Of a stretch of 18,697 nt of DNA, positions 14,847-18,697 are shown in pieces; position 1 is the first letter of the stretch, and each line of letters begins with the position of its first letter. Made by a program: the position numbers and the translations under genes. Below the pieces are notes generated by a model, which was not told the origin of the DNA, made no database searches, and worked only from the letters and a program-made list of their open reading frames with translations. This DNA is from Clostridiales bacterium (lineage in GTDB: Bacteria; Bacillota; Clostridia; Lachnospirales; JAITVM01). The stretch lies in NCBI GenBank assembly GCA_031285815.1, contig JAITVM010000169.1, forward strand, positions 1-18,697. Direction: 5' to 3'.

Positions 14847-15668
14847 CTACCTCTTTAAATTATTGGCAAGCTGCAGCATATCGTCTGATGTTTGGATAGC
14901 TTTTGAGTTAAGCTCATACGCACGCTGGGCAACTATCATTTTTACCATCTCTTCTGCAACTTGGACATTAGACATTTCAACAACGCCCTGGACAAGCTTG
15001 CTGGGTTCAGGCAATTCGCCATCAAATTCATAAATAGCCTCCCCGCTTGCGGGGGTTACTTGGTATAGGTTAGAGCCAATTGCCTCAAGCCCCTGCACAT
15101 TTGTAAATTGAACTAACCCAATTACCTGGTCTAATTCTTCTAATTCCCCATCTGCATTCATAAAGCTCATCATGCCATTCTCGCCAATAGATAATTCATC
15201 AATAACAACCTCAGGCGGAATAACAACAGGCTCCCCGTCCGTACTTAAAACAGGGTAGCCATCGCTAGTTACAATCATCCGCCCCCCGTCCTCAGTATTG
15301 GAAAGCTTAAACGAGCCATCTTTAGTATAGGTTATTTCGCCTTCACTGCGTTGGATTACGAAAAACCCGTCACCATCAATAGCTAAGTCTAATGGGTTTT
15401 CTGTTATTTCAAAACTGCCCCTTGTGAAATACCTGGACGTAGCCATAGGCCTCACGCCGTGGCCTACCTGCAAATTAACAGGCATACCAATTTGGCTATT
15501 TGGGTCCTTATCCGCAGTTTTTATAGTTTCATATAATAAAGATTTAAACTCTAATTTTTCTTTTTTATAGCCATAAGTATTAACATTAGCTAAGTTATGG
15601 GCTATAGTATCAACATTAAGCTGCTGCGATGTCATACCGGACGCAGCTGTCCAAAGTGACCTCATCAT
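14847..15668 (-). CDS. flgG: Flagellar basal-body rod protein FlgG (FlhP-like)
   Basis: FlgG-type proteins build the distal rod of the flagellar basal body. The 273-residue protein has the N-terminal rod motif MRSLWTAASGMTSQQLNVDT followed by IAHNLANVNTYGYKKE, the central DLAIDGDGFFVIQ with TKDGSF, and the C-terminal coiled-coil part VEMSNVQVAEEMVKMIVAQ followed by AYELNSKAIQTSDDMLQLAN. Export is by the flagellar type III apparatus, so no signal peptide is expected. Start: ATG at 15668 with AAGGAGGT about ten nt upstream. Downstream of mbl and a flgF-like gene, it corresponds in position to flhP of Bacillus. Confidence 0.93.
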   Translation of the reverse strand: MMRSLWTAASGMTSQQLNVDTIAHNLANVNTYGYKKEKLEFKSLLYETIKTADKDPNSQIGMPVNLQVGHGVRPMATSRYFTRGSFEITENPLDLAIDGDGFFVIQRSEGEITYTKDGSFKLSNTEDGGRMIVTSDGYPVLSTDGEPVVIPPEVVIDELSIGENGMMSFMNADGELEELDQVIGLVQFTNVQGLEAIGSNLYQVTPASGEAIYEFDGELPEPSKLVQGVVEMSNVQVAEEMVKMIVAQRAYELNSKAIQTSDDMLQLANNLKR

Positions 15669-15729
15669 AAATAAAATTACCTCCTTCTATCTGAAAGCCT
15701 TATGCAAAAAGGACAAAACACCCCATCAA

Positions 15730-16503
15730 TTATTTCCTCGCGATATCGTTAACTGCACGGCCTAAAGTCTGGTCATGGATGGTGATTACTTTTTGGTTAG
15801 CCTCATAAAGCCTCGACGTAGAGATCATGTCAACCATTTCGTTAACTGGGTTAACATTTGAAGATTCAAGAAAGCCTTGCACAATACTGGCCGTAGCCTC
15901 TTGTTGCTCAGAACCCTCTTTTGGGAGGTAAAGGTTATTTTCTATTTTCATTAATGTATTTTTATTTTCAAAATCTACTAATTTTAACCTATCAACAAAA
16001 GCCCCATCTGCATAAATGTTGCCTGTTTCATCAACAGTAACTATCCCATTTAAATTTATAATCGGGCCATTTTCACCTAAAACGCCATAACCATCTTTAG
16101 TCAATAAAGCCCCATCGCCAGACAGCGTAAAGCTTCCGTCCCGCGTATAGGATTCTTCCAATTCCCCGTCCCCATTCACATAATTAACAGCAAAAAACCC
16201 CTCGCCGCTAAGCCCAAAATCTAAATCCCCATCCGTGCGCTTAAGTGCGCCATTTTGGAAATCTGTGCCGATATGCTGGACAAAAACACCAAGGGTAACC
16301 CCGCCTATATCTTTTGGGATATTTAAAAAAGTATACTCCGGGTCATTGACCCTCTTCATCATTAATTCTGAAAAAGCAGAAGTAACAGCAGTATCTTTTT
16401 TATATCCCGTTGTGTCTACATTTGCCATATTATTTGCTATGGTATCCATCTTGTTCATCTGAGTAGTCATCGATAAGGCAGAGGTATATAATCCTCTGAT
16501 CAA
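15730..16503 (-). CDS. flgF: Flagellar basal-body rod protein FlgF (FlhO-like)
   Basis: The 257-residue protein belongs to the same rod/hook family as FlgG. It has N-terminal RGLYTSALSMTTQMNKMDT and IANNMANVDTTGYKKD, central DFGLSGEGFFAVN with YTRDGSFTLSGDG, and C-terminal SSNVNPVNEMVDMISTSRLY followed by EANQKVITIHDQTLGRAVND. It most probably forms the proximal rod and corresponds to flhO of Bacillus by its place between mbl and flhP. Start: TTG at 16503 with GAGGAGG eight nt upstream. The ribosome site overlaps the mbl stop codon, five nt away, so translation is likely coupled to mbl. Confidence 0.9.
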   Translation of the reverse strand: MIRGLYTSALSMTTQMNKMDTIANNMANVDTTGYKKDTAVTSAFSELMMKRVNDPEYTFLNIPKDIGGVTLGVFVQHIGTDFQNGALKRTDGDLDFGLSGEGFFAVNYVNGDGELEESYTRDGSFTLSGDGALLTKDGYGVLGENGPIINLNGIVTVDETGNIYADGAFVDRLKLVDFENKNTLMKIENNLYLPKEGSEQQEATASIVQGFLESSNVNPVNEMVDMISTSRLYEANQKVITIHDQTLGRAVNDIARK

Positions 16504-16508
16504 AAAAA

Positions 16509-17534
16509 CTACCTCCTCGCAGTTTGTTTTATAGGGTCATTTAATTTGCCTGATGTGAGGTATTCGATATACTTGCCCGTACCAATAGCGACACAAGAAA
16601 CCGCATCTTCCGCAATAATTGCGTTAATACCGGTTTTCTCTTTAACGAGCTTGTCTAAACCGTAAAGTAAAGCGCCGCCGCCAGTCATAACTATACCGCG
16701 GTCAGAAATATCCGCCGCCAATTCTGGAGGTGTTTTTTCTAAAACCATATGGACAGCATCGATAATCGCGATAACGGATTCATGAAGTGCTTCTTGCATT
16801 TCATCAGAAGAAATAGTTATAGTTTTTGGTAAACCGGTTATTAAGTTCCGGCCCCGTACATCCATGGTAACAGGTTTTGGCCTATCGTAAGCTGTGCCTA
16901 TATTAATCTTAAGCTCTTCTGCAGTACGCTCGCCAATTAATATATTATGCTTCTTCCGCATATACCTAACAATTGCTTCGTCGAAATTGTCACCAGCTAC
17001 CTTTAAGGATGTTGAAACAACAGTCCCACCAAGTGAAATAACAGCCACATCTGTTGTACCGCCGCCTATATCGATAAGCATAGAGCCACAAGCCCTAGAA
17101 ATATCTATGCCAGCGCCAATCGCTGCCGCTATTGGCTCTTCAATAGTAAACACTTGCCTAGCGCCAGCCATGCGCGTAGCGTCTTCAACAGCCCGGCGTT
17201 CAACTTCGGTAACACTTGATGGCACGCAAACACTTATACGCGGCTTGCGGAAAAGGTGCCTGCCCACTGCTTTCTCTATAAAGTATTTCATCATTTTTTC
17301 AGTAATGCCGTAATCAGAAATAACGCCTTCCCTAAGTGGCCTAATTGCAATAATATTGCCTGGGGTCCTGCCTAACATTTTTCGCGCTTCTTCGCCAACA
17401 GCCTTAATCCTATTCCCATCATTTTTATCAATAGCCACAACAGATGGCTCCTGCAAAACAATACCCATACCTTTGATGTAGACTAATACACTGGCCGTCC
17501 CCAAATCAATACCTATATCCGTCCCTAACATCAT
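16509..17534 (-). CDS. mbl: Rod shape-determining protein, MreB/Mbl type
   Basis: MreB-family actins form membrane-associated filaments that direct the elongation machinery of the side wall. The 341-residue protein has the nucleotide-binding motifs in order: phosphate-1 TDIGIDLGTASVL, the connecting IEEPIAAAIGAG, phosphate-2 MLIDIGGGTTDVAVISLGG and adenosine VMTGGGALLYGLDKL. The linkage to flgF/flgG-type genes matches mbl rather than mreB of the mreBCD cluster. Start: AAGGAG ends one nt before an ATG at 17543, too close to use, so I chose ATG 17534 (MMLGTDIGID), ten nt downstream of the site. Bacillus has spoIIID directly upstream of mbl; here it is absent. Confidence 0.93.
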   Translation of the reverse strand: MMLGTDIGIDLGTASVLVYIKGMGIVLQEPSVVAIDKNDGNRIKAVGEEARKMLGRTPGNIIAIRPLREGVISDYGITEKMMKYFIEKAVGRHLFRKPRISVCVPSSVTEVERRAVEDATRMAGARQVFTIEEPIAAAIGAGIDISRACGSMLIDIGGGTTDVAVISLGGTVVSTSLKVAGDNFDEAIVRYMRKKHNILIGERTAEELKINIGTAYDRPKPVTMDVRGRNLITGLPKTITISSDEMQEALHESVIAIIDAVHMVLEKTPPELAADISDRGIVMTGGGALLYGLDKLVKEKTGINAIIAEDAVSCVAIGTGKYIEYLTSGKLNDPIKQTARR

Positions 17535-17655
17535 TACATTCATTCTCCTTATTTAATATCGTCGAATTTTTAAGAATAATAACCATCATAATCAAATTAA
17601 TAATTTCTTTGTCTATAAAATAAATTTTATAAATTTCCGTGTAATAACCATACTA

Positions 17656-17684
17656 ATTATACCTAAACATCCTTGTTTTTTAAA
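17656..17684 (-). promoter_or_regulatory. Candidate sigma-A promoter for mbl-flgF-flgG-flgJ
   Basis: On the minus strand TTTAAA (17684-17679), a 17-nt spacer and a perfect TATAAT (17661-17656) lie in the 194-nt gap between the VWA stop and the mbl start. The leader would be about 115 nt. I see no terminator for the upstream VWA gene in this gap. Confidence 0.5.
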
Positions 17685-17728
17685 GATATATTTGAAATTA
17701 TTTAACTTTTTTATAGATGTTATACCTT

Positions 17729-18598
17729 TTACCTTCCAATTTTTTCAGATAGGCTCAACATGTCATAACCTTTTATTGCCGATTCAACAAGTTCAGGGAG
17801 TTTGTCCGGCGAACAGGCAAAGCTTGGGATACCCAAATTAGCAATTTTTCTGCCTAGCTGTTCGTCATACGAAGGCTTCCCCCTATCTGAAAGCGCCAAT
17901 ATAGACATGCATTTCACGCCAGACTCTTTCATGGCGGCAAGCTGCCTTAAAAGCCCTGCTTCAACCCCGCCTTCAAAAAGGTCCGATATTAAAATAAAGA
18001 TAGTTTTTTGTGGGTTTTCAATAAACTGGCTACAATAACGCACAGATTTATTAATATCTGTACCACCGCCAAGCTGTATGCCAAAAAGCATGTCAACTGG
18101 GTCGTTACGCACAACTTCAGTTAAATCCACCACTTCGGTGTCAAAAACTACTACATGCGTATCTAATGCTGGCATGCTGGCAAAAACTGCGCCCATTACT
18201 GAAGAATAAATTATTGAATCTGCCATAGACCCGCTTTGGTCTATATCCAGGATAATAGCCCATTCCTTACTCTTCCGCCTACGTTCAAAAAAATAAAATT
18301 TTTCTGGTAGTATCCTCTTAGATTTATAATCATAATTTTTTAAATTTTTATTTATGGTACGTTTCCAATCTGTGCCCTGTAAGTTTGGGGTTACACTATG
18401 CGCTTTTTTGTTCAATGCACCTGTAACAGCACGCCTTAAATCTTGCTCAAGCCTTTCCATTATTTCATCAACAACTGCCCGTACAAGCCCCCTTGCCGCT
18501 TCTTTTGATTTTTCCGGTACTTGCCCCTTTAACGCCAAGAGGGTACCCACCATAGCTATATCCGGTTTAATATTCTTAAGAAACTGTTTAGAATCTTT
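17729..18598 (-). pseudogene. VWA-domain (CoxE/YehP-like) protein, 5'-truncated
   Basis: The readable part encodes a von Willebrand factor A domain with the metal-site motif DQSGS (D105, counting from the ATG at 18553), a downstream GGGTDIN, and LISDLFEGG. Ahead of it is the segment KPDIAMVGTLLALKGQVPEK, with KEAARGLVRAVVDEI after it, typical of VWA proteins found beside MoxR-type AAA ATPases. Such proteins are usually about 100 residues longer at the N-terminus. Here homologous sequence runs in frame upstream of ATG 18553 to about 18595, but a TAA at 18599-18601 closes it and transposase sequence begins. The ATG has no good ribosome site. I infer disruption by an insertion; an alternative is a short but translated form from 18553. 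Confidence 0.7.
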
Positions 18599-18697
18599 TT
18601 AACAAAAGAGCCACAAAAGAGAAAACAACCATTTGTAAGGAAGTAGTGAGCTTACGTTCAGCGTTTTTCCATAGTCTGCGGCATTTGTCGAGCCAAC
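18588..18697 (-). mobile_element. C-terminal end of an IS5-like transposase (partial, runs off the right edge)
   Basis: The minus-strand frame entering from the right edge reads WLDKCRRLWKNAERKL, then TTSLQMVVFSFVALLLKRF and stops at TAA (18590-18588). This resembles the C-terminal end of IS5-family DDE transposases, in which an RLWKNCERKLNTSLQM-like stretch is common. Only 35 residues are visible, and no terminal inverted repeat can be checked. The stop codon lies in or next to sequence that also belongs to the VWA frame, suggesting the element's end is within a few bases of 18588-18600. Confidence 0.65.

Noticed and set aside
17571..17660. Repeated TAATAACCAT segments in the mbl leader
   Set aside because: Two short copies in AT-rich DNA with imperfect flanks; no evidence for function.
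1..18697. CRISPR arrays, tRNA or rRNA genes, integrase/attachment sites, toxin-antitoxin pairs
   Set aside because: None was seen: no regularly spaced repeats, no cloverleaf-like segments, and no open frames with such signatures.

Overview
This window looks like a chromosomal stretch of a low-GC Gram-positive bacterium, most likely a flagellated member of the Clostridia. The evidence is the AT-rich, A/T-ending codon use, strong purine-rich Shine-Dalgarno sites, the block ftsK/spoIIIE-(folD)-rimO-pgsA-cinA-recA-recX, an Mbl-type MreB followed directly by flhO/flhP-type rod genes (as in the Bacillus mbl-flhO-flhP cluster), and an EFR1-type flavodoxin/ferredoxin protein common in anaerobes. The assignment rests on gene content and order only.

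Layout. (1) 1-1014, minus: N-terminal 338 codons of a GspE/PilB-type secretion or pilus ATPase, running off the left edge. (2) 1251-2177: a solitary Vsr-family endonuclease (plus) convergent with a small XRE regulator (minus), with a clear minus-strand terminator between them. (3) 2343-4007, minus: purK then purE. (4) 4008-4367: a 360-nt divergent control region with promoters for purK and ftsK and two strong inverted repeats. (5) 4368-12760, plus: a tight operon-like run ftsK, folD, rimO, pgsA, cinA, recA, recX, covering chromosome translocation, C1 metabolism, ribosome modification, phospholipid synthesis, NMN salvage/competence and recombination. (6) 12860-14434, plus: an EFR1 ferredoxin with its own promoter and palindrome, then a ChbG/YdjC deacetylase. 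(7) 14481-17534, minus: mbl, flgF(flhO), flgG(flhP), flgJ rod-binding protein, linking cell-shape and flagellar rod genes. (8) 17729-18697, minus: a VWA (CoxE/YehP-like) protein that appears to have lost its 5' end where the C-terminus of an IS5-like transposase abuts it.

No obviously new multi-gene system is visible; most of the window is housekeeping. The points worth a second look are translational and local. recX has no ATG/GTG/TTG in frame before its conserved N-terminus and appears to start at AUU. The YdjC gene appears to start at AUA. RecA has an altered, longer DNA-binding L2 loop plus a long charged tail. The Vsr protein lacks the zinc ligands known from E. coli Vsr. The right edge shows a likely IS disruption. 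Several perfect palindromes sit at promoters.
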